Assembly (NCBI RefSeq): GCF_038443385.1
Contig: NZ_CP151726.1
Coordinates: 5,332,001 to 5,396,000, forward strand
Direction of reading: 5' to 3'
Length of the DNA: 64,000 nucleotides
DNA from: Stieleria varia
GTDB taxonomy: Bacteria > Planctomycetota > Planctomycetia > Pirellulales > Pirellulaceae
The notes beneath the pieces are model-generated. The model did not search any database. It was given only the letters and a program-made list of their open reading frames with translations, and had not been told where the DNA came from. The position numbers and the translations under genes were made by a program. Of this stretch, positions 17,267-25,408 are shown piece by piece; the stretch's first letter is position 1, and each line of letters opens with the position of its first letter.

Positions 17267-17390
17267 CCGAACGGCGGCTCACCCAGGAAGGCGGGTTTGT
17301 GGGAATTTCAGTCGGGTAAACGAAACGAAAACGAATTGCGGGCCGAGAAAAGGTGTCCGACACCTTTTCTCGACCACGGCATTGTTACAC
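17267..17390 (-). repeat. Scrambled attC region with an inserted hairpin
   Basis: A left core CCGAACGG (17268) and a second one GGGTAAACG (17314) are both present; the right core is TGTTACACG (17383). Between them is a perfect palindrome, AAAAGGTGT-CCG-ACACCTTTT (17349-17369), embedded in longer arms (GAGAAAAGGTGTC / GACACCTTTTCTC). The normal arms are gone. Confidence 0.55.
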
Positions 17391-17403
17391 GTCTTTCACT
17401 GAG

Positions 17404-17970
17404 TCAGGCCACGAGCAATCGTTCGGGTTCATTGTAGCCGAGAAACGTCGCGTTCGTGTGGCGAGCAATAGTCGCGGCAAAGTGGAGCAGTTGTTGATTG
17501 GGAGCAGCGCTGTTCGTATCGAAACGGAGGAACCGCCAACGACGGCGACCGTGGTAGCAATAGATCGTATGCTGAAAACTGGATTGCATGCCGAGCGATG
17601 AGATTCCAAGCTCGTCGCCGTCATGCATGTGAAAATGTCGTGTTCGCACGCGTTTACCGCAAAGAAAAGTGGTTGTTCTAAGCGAGCGAGATCCAGAATC
17701 AACTTCGGCGTATGACCTCAAGTAGAAGAAGCAAGCAAACGTAGCGTTCCAACACGCAACAACGGCGAAGAAAAGAAGAAGGCCCAAAAGGTCGTGTGAG
17801 TTGGGTTTGCGAGCAGCAAGTATTGACACAGCTACCGCGAGCGGCATGCTCCAAGCAAGGACCGACATTGGAAGCAAAACTGTCAACCGAATCTTACGTG
17901 AAGCGCCGCAGTAAATCGGGACGCGATACAGTCCGTCCGAGATCGCTTCAATTGGCGGAACGTCGATCAC
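17404..17970 (-). CDS. Two-helix membrane cassette protein
   Basis: About 188 residues starting at a GTG (17970) with AGGA six bases upstream. Two hydrophobic segments (LTVLLPMSVLAWSMPLAVAVSIL and LLGLLLFFAVVACWNATFACFF) are followed by a cytoplasmic or periplasmic domain with RTRHFHMHDGDELGIS and CYHGRRRWRFLRFDT. I do not recognise the family. A longer reading to 18033 would include attC sequence. Confidence 0.66.
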   Translation of the reverse strand: MIDVPPIEAISDGLYRVPIYCGASRKIRLTVLLPMSVLAWSMPLAVAVSILAARKPNSHDLLGLLLFFAVVACWNATFACFFYLRSYAEVDSGSRSLRTTTFLCGKRVRTRHFHMHDGDELGISSLGMQSSFQHTIYCYHGRRRWRFLRFDTNSAAPNQQLLHFAATIARHTNATFLGYNEPERLLVA

Positions 17971-17982
17971 AATAGTTCCTTC

Positions 17983-18074
17983 GGGTAACGGTACGCGTAA
18001 CCGGAAACGCGCGGGAAGGTCTCTAACGGCCAATTCGCTCAGTTCGCGTTCTCCGGTTCACGCGATGGTTACCC
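17983..18074 (-). repeat. attC site
   Basis: Left core GGGTAACG, right core GGTTACCC, arms GCGTAACCGGAAACGCGC / GCGTTCTCCGGTTCACGC. Near-identical to the sites at 32200 and 35482. The stop codon of 18069-18392 is in the right core. Confidence 0.9.
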
Positions 18075-18392
18075 GCCGTCGTGTGGGTTTGTACTCAACC
18101 TATCAGACGCGACAGACGCAGCTGTAAGTAATTGTGATTGATGATGCAATAGTCGAAAGAGATGGTAGTAGCCCAATCGCATGAAACCCATCATGACGCT
18201 CGCGAACGCGAAGGCTAGCAGACCAAAGTACCACGATGGCCGTGATGCGATGAAGGCGAATCCACCGACAGCTATTACGGCAGCGATAACGAACATTGGG
18301 TATGCCATTCTCCGCTGTGGCTCAAGATCCGAAACTGCAAGTATGCGTTCGAGTCGAGCGAGTTCGCGGTCGGAAAGTGTTACGCTGGCCAT
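18069..18392 (-). CDS. Small two-helix membrane cassette protein
   Basis: 107 residues: a charged N-terminus (TLSDRELARLERILAVSD), two hydrophobic segments (MFVIAAVIAVGGFAFIA and YFGLLAFAFASVMMGFM) and a short tail ending NPHDGG, the last residues of which are encoded by the attC right core that also supplies the TAA. Inner-membrane protein of unknown role. Confidence 0.7.
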   Translation of the reverse strand: MASVTLSDRELARLERILAVSDLEPQRRMAYPMFVIAAVIAVGGFAFIASRPSWYFGLLAFAFASVMMGFMRLGYYHLFRLLHHQSQLLTAASVASDRLSTNPHDGG

Positions 18393-18518
18393 ATTGGTCG
18401 AAAGACGTGGTAGGTAGGGCGGATCGTCGTTGTTAGCACTTGAGTCGGGTAACGGTACCGATCACCCGGTACGCGCGGTTGATTGTCCATTTGAGAACGC
18501 CCTGCTCGCGTACTGGGG

Positions 18519-20671
18519 GTGAGTAGGCCGGGGTCTCTTTGGTTTAGGTTACGGTTTGTTTTCCCTGTTTGCCACCCGTTTCCTCTGGTGGTGTCACAAT
18601 ATTGTAACCATGCCGCATTGACTCCCGGCCCCTCGTAGATCCGGACGTGCCGTGTTACAGCATCCGGCTCCCAGATTTCACTTGTCCCCCGCACTTCGCT
18701 TCGCCCGTGACATCGCGATCAGGTCCGTTAAACCGACGGGGCTCGCCAAGGGGTGACGCTCCGTGAAGAGATTGAAATCGTCCCAGTTCACGTAGCTCTT
18801 TTGACTGCGGCGGCTCAGGTGACGTTTTGCCATCCGGCGAACCTTGCTTCGGAACGCCATCAGCATCGGCCAATTGTCATTGATCCCGTAATACTGATAG
18901 TGCCCCCGAAGTTTCGCGTTGAGCACTTGCCACATTTCGCCCACCGGAGTGGAGAGCTGATGATGAAACCAGAGACGCATTTCACTCAGCTTCATACGCA
19001 GCTTCTTACCCGACGTTTTCCTTTTCAGTTTGAACTTCCCGGCACGTGACCGGCCGCAGTAATGAGTGAATCCGAGGAAGTCGAATACCGCTGGAGCGCC
19101 TTCACCCAACCGCTGGCTATCGCGACGGGCGAAACGTCCAAAACGGATCAACTTGGTTTTCTCCTCGGCGATTGACAGCGAGAACCGGGCAAGTCGCTTG
19201 GGCAATACCGCTTGGTATCTCCTCGCATCAGATTCAAGTTCAATGCCGCACACGAAATCATCAGCAAAGCGTACGATGTACGCTTCGCCCCGAAGCCGTG
19301 GCTTGACTTCTTGCTCGAACCATTGGTCCAACACGTAATTCAAATACACGTTGGCCAACAACGGGGAGAGACTTGCCCCTTGTGGGACACCGTCTTCGGT
19401 TGCCGTCAGCTTGCCATCGATCATCACTCCGGCTCTAAGAAAACCGGTGATCAGTCGAAGCATCTTCGGGTCGCTGACACGGATGCGCAGCAATTCGATT
19501 AAGCGTTCATGAGACACATTGTCGAAGAAACCTTCGATGTCTGCGTCACTGATCCAGTTCACTCTTTGCGTGGCGATGATCGCCCCAAGTGTCGACAGGG
19601 CCGCGTGACAGGATCGCTTGGGACGGTAACCATACGAAGCGTCATGAAAGTCGACTTCGTAGATTTGTTCCAAGATCATCACGACTGCGCGTTGGACAAG
19701 TTTGTCCTCCACGCAAGCGATACCAAGCGGCCTCGTTTTCCCATTCCCTTTGGGAATGTTCTTTCGCAAACTTGGTCTCGGCCGATAGGAGCCTCGGTGC
19801 AGTCGCAGAAGAAGGTCCTGCAGGTTGGCCCGCAGATTCTCTTCGTAGTCTTCCACCGTGACGTTGTCGACGCCGGGCGTCTTGCCTCGTTTCAATCGGC
19901 GAAAGGCGTACCAGAGCAGCTCGTAGTTGAGCAGCGAGAAGAGGTTGTTGAAAACCGCTCCCGGGTCCGCTTTCGCTCGTTGAGAGATGCGATCCAGCCT
20001 GGTTAGCACCGTGGGTCCGTCACTGAGTACGGCCGGTGCCAGGTCTGAATCGCGTGAAATCCCGACCGCCTTCCCTCGATCGATATTACTCGACTTCGTT
20101 CCACTTGATTGGCCTTCAAGCTTCAACGGTAGTATTCGGTCGTCCGACTCCCTGAGCGTCATTTGTCTTCGTCGCTTATTCCACTTCTCGGACATACTTA
20201 CTCGACCACGATTGGAGATCGCGGATCGATCAAGAACCTCAGGGTCTCACTGGTTGCCTGACTGACGTTGTGTGTAGCGCGCGTGAGCCGACCAAGGCGA
20301 ACAGCAAGCGTTCTTCGGGGCGCCGACTCCGGGGCTCTCCACGAAGCTCGCCAATGACGCGTCGTGAAGTATTGCCTTGGGGCATGCACAAACCTTGGGC
20401 ACTGTAACCATCTGATTGGGGCCAACAGGTACCAAATTTCGGAGCTATTCCCCTTCACAGCCGCGCACACCACCCACAGTCCATTCATCCTCACTACCTT
20501 TCTGCCTGCCTCGCTCCAGAAAGTCCAGTGCTTCAACGACTGACTTCCACCACCGGTCTTATACAGCCGCTGCAACACTCAATACTGGGTCTCTGGCTAC
20601 TGGGCCTGTGGCTAGCAGTTACCCAGGCGGGATCTCCCCCCGCTCGTCAATCAGACCTTGCCAGTCCGCAC
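18519..20671 (-). mobile_element. Group II intron with intact reverse transcriptase, inserted in attC (IIC-attC type)
   Basis: 2153 bp. The 5' end GTGCGGACTGGCAAGGTC obeys the GUGYG rule; the 3' end is CCGGCCTACTCAC. Domain V lies at about 18637-18670. The RT gene sits in the expected domain IV position, ending just before domain V. The class C-like, endonuclease-free RT and the location in the right arm of an attC fit the group IIC introns that target attC. The ends are near-identical to the deleted copy at 13270-14217, apart from a short duplication near 20580-20610. It lies in the same sense as the cassette genes. Confidence 0.88.
18678..20195 (-). CDS. Group II intron reverse transcriptase/maturase
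   Basis: 505 residues from the ATG at 20195. RT blocks are in order: GKTPGVDNVTVEDY (about 105), RPLGIACVEDKLVQRAV (about 155), YGYRPKRSCHAAL (about 188), WISDADIEGFFDNVSHE (about 214), DGVPQGASLSPLLANVYLN (about 268) and the catalytic YIVRFADDFV (about 306-315), with FADD in place of YADD. A maturase domain follows (KLRGHYQYYGINDNW, RRMAKRHLSRRSQKS). No HNH endonuclease domain, as in class C enzymes. It would splice and reverse-transcribe its own intron and possibly the deleted copy. Confidence 0.93.
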   Translation of the reverse strand: MSEKWNKRRRQMTLRESDDRILPLKLEGQSSGTKSSNIDRGKAVGISRDSDLAPAVLSDGPTVLTRLDRISQRAKADPGAVFNNLFSLLNYELLWYAFRRLKRGKTPGVDNVTVEDYEENLRANLQDLLLRLHRGSYRPRPSLRKNIPKGNGKTRPLGIACVEDKLVQRAVVMILEQIYEVDFHDASYGYRPKRSCHAALSTLGAIIATQRVNWISDADIEGFFDNVSHERLIELLRIRVSDPKMLRLITGFLRAGVMIDGKLTATEDGVPQGASLSPLLANVYLNYVLDQWFEQEVKPRLRGEAYIVRFADDFVCGIELESDARRYQAVLPKRLARFSLSIAEEKTKLIRFGRFARRDSQRLGEGAPAVFDFLGFTHYCGRSRAGKFKLKRKTSGKKLRMKLSEMRLWFHHQLSTPVGEMWQVLNAKLRGHYQYYGINDNWPMLMAFRSKVRRMAKRHLSRRSQKSYVNWDDFNLFTERHPLASPVGLTDLIAMSRAKRSAGDK

Positions 20672-20694
20672 GTGCATCGGGTGGTTCGCATGCT

Positions 20695-21438
20695 TTATGC
20701 GCCACCGTTCGAGTTCAACTCGGCGACGATCTCTGTGAATCCGTTACTCGTCGCTATCGCGATGGGGGTATTGCCAACATTCGGATTCGTCGTTCGATAA
20801 CCAATGTGACTATCGTGTTCGCTGTCACGTTCAAATCCGCCTGGGTTGTTTGCATTTGGATCAGCCCCATATCTTAGCAAGACCGCAACGGATGCAAGTC
20901 GATCTGCATCCGAAATGGCCGTGGCCCGAAGTACGGAATGCAGTGGGCGCCAACCGTCGTTGTCGACATGTTCGATATTCGCTCCCGCCTTAAGCAAGGC
21001 TTCGACCATTTTGGCGTCACCTTTCTGTGCGGCGATCGTAAGTGATGACATCCCGTAGTCATCCGTTAGATCTGGGTCCGCGTTTTGGGTTAAGAGAAAC
21101 GTCGCGGTATCGCGATGGCCACTGTAAATCGCACATTGGAGTGGTGTCATCTGCCCGCTAATGCCGTCAATGTTTGCGCCTTTGATGAGCAGTAGTTTAG
21201 CGGCGTCGGTCTGACCAAAGTGCGCGGCAATCGAGAGCGGAGTGTTGTTGAATGCGTCAGAAGTGTTGGGGTCCGAACCATTCGCGAGCAGCCGTTCGAT
21301 CTCGGCGGTATCGCCGTCGCATGATGCGTTTAGCATCGGGTTTTGAAAGTCGTTGAGATCAACCGTTGCGAGAAACAACAACGGAATCGCAACCAGCAAG
21401 ATCACAACACACGCGAAAAGTATGGCGATGCGTTTCAT
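20695..21438 (-). CDS. Membrane-anchored ankyrin-repeat cassette protein
   Basis: 247 residues. An N-terminal hydrophobic segment (IAILFACVVILLVAIPLLFLA) is followed by about five ankyrin repeats (NTPLSIAAHFGQTDAAKLLL, MTPLQCAIYSGHRDTATFLL, MSSLTIAAQKGDAKMVEALL, WRPLHSVLRA..., NTPIAIATSNGFTEIVAEL) carrying the usual GADPN/GANI turns. Ankyrin domains bind other proteins; the partner is unknown. The anchor suggests it faces the periplasm. Confidence 0.85.
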   Translation of the reverse strand: MKRIAILFACVVILLVAIPLLFLATVDLNDFQNPMLNASCDGDTAEIERLLANGSDPNTSDAFNNTPLSIAAHFGQTDAAKLLLIKGANIDGISGQMTPLQCAIYSGHRDTATFLLTQNADPDLTDDYGMSSLTIAAQKGDAKMVEALLKAGANIEHVDNDGWRPLHSVLRATAISDADRLASVAVLLRYGADPNANNPGGFERDSEHDSHIGYRTTNPNVGNTPIAIATSNGFTEIVAELNSNGGA

Positions 21439-21452
21439 TCCACCAAGTCATG

Positions 21453-21540
21453 CGAACGTCGGGGTTGACCGGGGACGAGCGGAAAGGCAACCACTACCCA
21501 AACGCGCTTTCGAGTCCTCCGCGTCCGACCCATGGTTCGT
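21453..21540 (-). repeat. attC site
   Basis: Left core CGAACG, right core GGTTCGTCG, arms TCGGGGTTGACCGGGGACG / GTCCTCCGCGTCCGACCC. It ends the 21579-21995 cassette. Confidence 0.85.
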
Positions 21541-21578
21541 CGGTGTCTTCGGATCGTCCAAGTATATCAGATGCGTTG

Positions 21579-21995
21579 CTAATTCACGTCTGAACTAGGA
21601 TCCGCCAACGCTACGTCAATCATTGCGCGTTCGCGGGCGAGCTGTATCTGCCACACGGCGAAACGCGCCACGAGCACAAATCCGGCCGTAGCAAACATCG
21701 ACCCAATCATCGCGAAGAGCAAGTTCACGATAATGCCCACAGGATGATAAGTTGAGTCAAATTTGCACGGCCCGGTCTCGTGCGGGAGATGTACGGCATG
21801 ATGATTGGTGCAAGCCGTCAGCGGAATCCCGAATTCGATTATGTACGGTTGCCGGAAACATTGATCCTCTGGAAGCGGAAAAATGAAGTTGCAGAGAGCG
21901 TGTTCTGGCGATGGGATCCGATTCAGCGCGCCAAAGCATGCGAAGACAGATGTGAAAAGAATCAACGTGCGAATTGTGAAACGTGGGAATGGCAT
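21579..21995 (-). CDS. Two-helix membrane cassette protein
   Basis: About 138 residues from the ATG at 21995: MPFPRFTIRTLILFTSVFAC, a start pattern common in planctomycete small membrane proteins, with a second hydrophobic segment near the C-terminus (IIVNLLFAMIGSMFATAGFVLVA). The loop between has two His/Cys-containing stretches (TACTNHHAVHLPHETGPC). Function unknown. Confidence 0.66.
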   Translation of the reverse strand: MPFPRFTIRTLILFTSVFACFGALNRIPSPEHALCNFIFPLPEDQCFRQPYIIEFGIPLTACTNHHAVHLPHETGPCKFDSTYHPVGIIVNLLFAMIGSMFATAGFVLVARFAVWQIQLARERAMIDVALADPSSDVN

Positions 21996-22011
21996 CGTTA
22001 CCTTCACACGA

Positions 22012-22099
22012 CGAACGTCACCCGTCACCGAGGCCGGACGGTTGACTTTGCATTCAAGTAAACGCGCAAGCCGGCCTTCGGTGCACGGGATGGTTACCC
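22012..22099 (-). repeat. attC site
   Basis: Left core CGAACG, right core GGTTACCC, arms CCCGTCACCGAGGCCGG / CCGGCCTTCGGTGCACGGG. It ends the 22104-22535 cassette. Confidence 0.87.
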
Positions 22100-22103
22100 G
22101 CCG

Positions 22104-22535
22104 TCATTGGCCGATGCCGCGCTCGCGAAGAAGCTCAATCTCAGCTTGCAGACGCTCGGCCTTTGTGAGCAATACGTCTTGCTGAAGTGCGATGCCATTG
22201 TCGAATTGCTGACGCGTCCAGTCCTCGATCCGCTTCATGTTGGCAACAACCCTTTCCCGGATTGCGATGCGATCAGCGGGTTGATTCGTCAATTCAAGCT
22301 CGGCATCGAGCAGCTGAGTTTCGGCAGCAATCACGACGGTGGTTTCCGTACGACCGCTTTTGTAGGACGCCTCGACTGCATCGAGACGCTCTCGGAGCGT
22401 GTCACGCCTTTCGGTCAACAGTTGACGTACGTTGCCGTCAGGAGCCGCTTCGTTGTTGTCAGCGTTTGTGAAGGCGGTCATGCCGACGCAGACGGCCAAA
22501 ATAGCAATACTGCATAGTAACGTTCGGGTCGACAT
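22104..22535 (-). CDS. Exported coiled-coil cassette protein (planctomycete TolC-like repeat type)
   Basis: 143 residues. A signal peptide (LLCSIAILAVCVGMTAFTNA) precedes a nearly all-helical mature part: RRDTLRERLDAVEASYKSGR, VVIAAETQLLDAELELTNQP, ADRIAIRERVVANMKRIEDW and KAERLQAEIELLRERG. The repeated 'Y..G......Q..LL.AE..L' rhythm is the short TolC/outer-membrane-efflux-like repeat found in exported planctomycete proteins. Probably periplasmic; role unknown. Confidence 0.7.
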   Translation of the reverse strand: MSTRTLLCSIAILAVCVGMTAFTNADNNEAAPDGNVRQLLTERRDTLRERLDAVEASYKSGRTETTVVIAAETQLLDAELELTNQPADRIAIRERVVANMKRIEDWTRQQFDNGIALQQDVLLTKAERLQAEIELLRERGIGQ

Positions 22536-22567
22536 CAAAGTCTCCTTGTGGAAGTTGCAAATTCAGT

Positions 22568-22658
22568 CGGGTAACGGCCGCGATAACCGAATCGCGGGAG
22601 TTGACGCTCCATTTGAAAACGCCCTGCTACCGCGACTTCGGTTCATCGCATTGTTCTG
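22568..22658 (-). repeat. attC site
   Basis: Left core GGGTAACG, right core TGTTCTGTC, arms GCGATAACCGAATCGCGG / CCGCGACTTCGGTTCATCGC. It ends the 22690-23226 cassette. Confidence 0.88.
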
Positions 22659-22689
22659 TCACGGTGTTTGTGTACCGAGACAACGTAAA

Positions 22690-23226
22690 CTAAAAGGGAA
22701 TCTCATCCAACTCGGCGGCGGCTTGCACCCCCGCGTCGACTGTGATCCGGGACGCCAGTGCCGCAACAAAATCAGGCAGATGGCGAACCATGGTTTTGCG
22801 AACGTCAAAAGTCGATTCAATCAGCGGTTTTGATTCACAAGTCATTGTGGATTTGTCGCTGAAGAAAGGACCGCCAGGCGCGTCGACCTCGACGCACGCA
22901 TCCCATTTCCGGAATTCGTAATAGAGTCGAAATCGCCCTTTGGCATCTGGTTTCCACGAAAGAACTTCTTCGTGCATCTCACCGTTTCCGCTTCCCCATT
23001 CGTCCATAGAAGCACGAAAGGAGCTATCGTCATCGGCAACAAAACCTTCACCAAGAGAGAAGTGAAACTCTTCTTTGGGCGCGTTAGCACTCAAGTAGGA
23101 TTCCAGCTTCTTGATGTCATTTGATACGTGATCGCGGATTTCCGCGTGGTTCTTGATGACATCGTCAGCGGCGTCAATCGCCGCCTGCAGGGATTCCGAA
23201 TGGAACCCATCGGGTTGAGTAGACAT
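22690..23226 (-). CDS. Acidic cytoplasmic cassette protein
   Basis: 178 residues from an ATG at 23226 with GGTGGAGA just upstream. N-terminal helices (ESLQAAIDAADDVIKNHAEI, NDIKKLESYLSANAP) are followed by a beta-rich domain (EEVLSWKPDAKGRFRLYYE, DACVEVDAPGGPFFS) and a helical tail. No signal or membrane segment. The pattern resembles small immunity-type cassette proteins, but no family is recognised. Confidence 0.66.
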   Translation of the reverse strand: MSTQPDGFHSESLQAAIDAADDVIKNHAEIRDHVSNDIKKLESYLSANAPKEEFHFSLGEGFVADDDSSFRASMDEWGSGNGEMHEEVLSWKPDAKGRFRLYYEFRKWDACVEVDAPGGPFFSDKSTMTCESKPLIESTFDVRKTMVRHLPDFVAALASRITVDAGVQAAAELDEIPF

Positions 23227-23358
23227 ATCGTCTCCACCTAAATCAAGCGTTAGCGAAGGAGTCAACCTTCAGGATTTATTCCAATCAAGGACAAAGGAGC
23301 GCCAATCAAGGCTGCGCAAATGTTAGCGGATCGTGCTTCGCAGTCAAGTATCGAGTGA

Positions 23359-23447
23359 CAGAACGGCGGCGATCAGCGGGCCGGGAGAGTTGACTTTCCA
23401 TCTGTGAAACCCTGCAAGCCCGGCTCCGTTGCATCGCATGGTTCGCC
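23359..23447 (-). repeat. attC site
   Basis: Left core CAGAACG, right core GGTTCGCC, arms GGCGATCAGCGGGCCGGG / CCCGGCTCCGTTGCATCGC. It ends the 23465-23941 cassette. Confidence 0.88.
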
Positions 23448-23464
23448 GCGACTGTCTGTTGCGT

Positions 23465-23941
23465 TCAGTCGCCGCCTTCAGCGTAGTAGCGTAGCTGTTT
23501 TGCGTATTCGCCGTCAAACGATCCGTGTGGTCGTTCGCCGTCACGGAAGTAGCGCTCGAGCGTCGTCTTGGGGTGAATCCAATGTTGTTCGATGCCTTGT
23601 ATCGGTGTGATCACGTCGGCAGGCAAGTCCGGTATGTCCTCGTTTGCGAACGCCACCAGCGATTCAAAGTCAACGGAAATGTGTTGTGCCGCCGCGTCCA
23701 TTGTCCTCGGATCGGGGAGGTACTTAGTGTGGTACTCGTAGCCAACTAAATCATCCCAGTTAGCCGGAGGCGAACCGTCGTGGTCCTCGGCGTATGACGC
23801 GATGATGCAGGTAACGCCCCACTCGTAGTACGCCGACTTGATGCCGCGTTGAACATTGATGGCAGTCCATCCAAGACACGCGACTATCAGAGTCGGCAGT
23901 GCGATCCAAAGCAGCGTTTTGGTGCGTTGTCGCATCGGCAT
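23465..23941 (-). CDS. Cassette protein with N-terminal anchor, pseudopilin-like layout
   Basis: 158 residues. RTKTLLWIALPTLIVACLGWTAINVQRGI gives a single N-terminal membrane helix, followed by CIIASYAEDHDGSPPANWDDLVGY, which recalls the helix-then-'DNGxYP' layout of small pseudopilin-like proteins though there is no prepilin leader. The remainder is acidic. Probably anchored with the domain outside. Function unknown. Confidence 0.65.
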   Translation of the reverse strand: MPMRQRTKTLLWIALPTLIVACLGWTAINVQRGIKSAYYEWGVTCIIASYAEDHDGSPPANWDDLVGYEYHTKYLPDPRTMDAAAQHISVDFESLVAFANEDIPDLPADVITPIQGIEQHWIHPKTTLERYFRDGERPHGSFDGEYAKQLRYYAEGGD

Positions 23942-23988
23942 ACTTCAGTGCAAGGTGACAACGGATTGATGATAGCCATTTCCAGTCG

Positions 23989-24076
23989 GCGAACGGCACC
24001 GTTCACCTAGCCGCCGGTGAACGGTATCCATTTCAAAAACGCACCTTCGGCGGCTTAGGTGCAACGGTTGGTTCTG
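23989..24076 (-). repeat. attC site
   Basis: Left core CGAACGG, right core GGTTCTGTC, arms CACCGTTCACCTAGCCGCCG / CGGCGGCTTAGGTGCAACGG. It ends the 24055-24660 cassette. Confidence 0.87.
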
Positions 24077-24660
24077 TCGCGATCATGGGCTGCGTCACGA
24101 CCCAAATCGATGACAGCCCGAACCAAATTACGGAATGAGTCGAAAATGACCTCGCGTTTGCCAATCCTATCGTGCATCAAGATCGATTCGTGTTCGAGTC
24201 GAACGATTGGGCAATCGTCACCATCGAAATCAGATAAGTCAAAGCAAATTGGATCATAACAACAATCCGGAGCTAGAGCAAATCGAACTAAGCGTAACGG
24301 CATCAGCGTATTGTTCAGTACCGGATCGGCAAACATGGTCGTCGAAAGGTCAACGAAATCGGTAGCTGGCGGATTCGCGAATAGTCGACATATGCGCAGA
24401 TCCACCTCAAGCCAACCAAAGGACTCAGCGAACGACTCGAACAATTGTGGAAGTCGACCAACGCGTCGAAGGCCGTCAATGCGGACACGCGGAGCGGCTA
24501 GCCGCGTGGGATGCCACCTAACGATGCTCCAATCTTCAGCGGGTGCCTCGTCAACAAGCGCGGGTGGCGGAGGTCGATCGTGCGGACAGAACAGTTCGTC
24601 GAGAATCGAGAACGATTCCGCGAAGGCATCAAGCAGTTCGCTATCGCTCCGTGGTTTCAT
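24055..24660 (-). CDS. Cassette protein, SMI1/KNR4 (SUKH)-like
   Basis: 201 residues. The segment YDPICFDLSDFDGDDCPIVR followed by LEHESIL matches the conserved core of SUKH proteins (strand, 'D' turn, strand, then a short helix), which often serve as immunity proteins against secreted nuclease toxins. N-terminal helices precede it (ELLDAFAESFSILDELF). The gene reads through its attC before stopping. SUKH assignment is by motif, so moderate. Confidence 0.6.
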   Translation of the reverse strand: MKPRSDSELLDAFAESFSILDELFCPHDRPPPPALVDEAPAEDWSIVRWHPTRLAAPRVRIDGLRRVGRLPQLFESFAESFGWLEVDLRICRLFANPPATDFVDLSTTMFADPVLNNTLMPLRLVRFALAPDCCYDPICFDLSDFDGDDCPIVRLEHESILMHDRIGKREVIFDSFRNLVRAVIDLGRDAAHDRDRTNRCT

Positions 24661-24679
24661 GCAAGTAGATTCTCTGCGA

Positions 24680-24768
24680 CAGAACGCTACCAATCACCCG
24701 GCGGCGACGAGAGATTGTCCATTTAAAAACGCCCCACTTCGCCGCTCGGGTGCATTGGATTGTTCGCT
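24680..24768 (-). repeat. attC site
   Basis: Left core CAGAACG, right core TGTTCGCTG, arms CCAATCACCCGGCGGCGA / TCGCCGCTCGGGTGCATTGG. It ends the 24778-25305 cassette. Confidence 0.88.
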
Positions 24769-24777
24769 GCCGAATCC

Positions 24778-25305
24778 TCAAAAATCAAACTCCAACGCTT
24801 CGCTTGAGCCGACCTCGATGCCCTGCGCCGCCCAGTGCTGCACAACAGCGTCGATATCAGCACGAATACCAGACAGGTCTGGCGGCAAGCCCAATTCTAC
24901 GGCGCGGCTCCGATAGAGGACTCCGGCACCGAAGCCGGCCAATGCCGCGACGCACTTGAGATAATGCTCGGCCCGTCGAGCTGGACTACGCAAGATATTG
25001 TAGTCCAGACGCACTGCATCGAATGGACCGGGATGACGGTAGACCGGCTCTCCGTCCACCAACGGATAAAGCCAAATCGGTACATCGTCGCCTTCGTCGT
25101 TCAACGATCGTATTCCGAAGAAATCGTCCACCTGCTCAAACTGAAGGTCCGCCAGAGGTTCGAAAGCAAACTTTCCCGACGGCGAAAACTTAGGATGTCT
25201 GTCGCCGCAAATGAGAAACAGATCGCCAAATGTCGGGCGCGAAGGGGCGAACGAAATGTCGATGCTCGCGCCCTGGTAAAGCAGATTCTCGGGCAGATCA
25301 GCCAT
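24778..25305 (-). CDS. Cytoplasmic cassette protein of unknown function
   Basis: 175 residues, ATG 25305. DISFAPSRPTFGDLFLICGD, then EQVDDFFGIRSLNDEGDDVP and a conserved-looking GEPVYRHPGPFDAVRLDYNIL, then a helical part (RRAEHYLKCVAALAGFG). No signal, membrane segment or catalytic motif. The size and acidity resemble immunity-type cassette products, which is only an analogy. Confidence 0.64.
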   Translation of the reverse strand: MADLPENLLYQGASIDISFAPSRPTFGDLFLICGDRHPKFSPSGKFAFEPLADLQFEQVDDFFGIRSLNDEGDDVPIWLYPLVDGEPVYRHPGPFDAVRLDYNILRSPARRAEHYLKCVAALAGFGAGVLYRSRAVELGLPPDLSGIRADIDAVVQHWAAQGIEVGSSEALEFDF

Positions 25306-25321
25306 CTGCGACTCCTGGCAG

Positions 25322-25408
25322 CGAACGGCGGCGTTGACCGAGCGACGCCATTGTGGTTTCCATGTTCATCCGCCCGATGCGTCGCTTCGGTCCAACGCAT
25401 GGTTCTGT
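25322..25408 (-). repeat. attC site of repeat cassette X, copy 1
   Basis: Left core CGAACG, right core GGTTCTGTCG, arms GGCGTTGACCGAGCGACGC / GCGTCGCTTCGGTCCAACGC. The same attC recurs with hardly a change at 30849, 35061, 37098 and 38686. Confidence 0.9.

Larger units (their letters stand above)
18446..20690 (-). repeat. attC site split by the intact group II intron
   Basis: Left part 18446-18518 (CGGGTAACGGTACCGATCAC, CCGGTACGCG, right arm CGCGTACTGGGG), right part 20672-20690 (GTGCATCGGGTGGTTCGC). Joined, the arms CCCGGTACGCG / CGCGTACTGGGGGTGCATCG pair. It is the attC of the ankyrin cassette, whose opening CATGCGAAC at 21450 matches GGTTCGCATG. Confidence 0.85.

Noticed and set aside
18678-20195. 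Retron, DGR or antiphage (DRT) reverse transcriptase
   Set aside because: The gene is enclosed by a group II 5' end, a domain V just downstream and a 3' end, with a maturase domain in the protein; a deleted sibling has the same ends.
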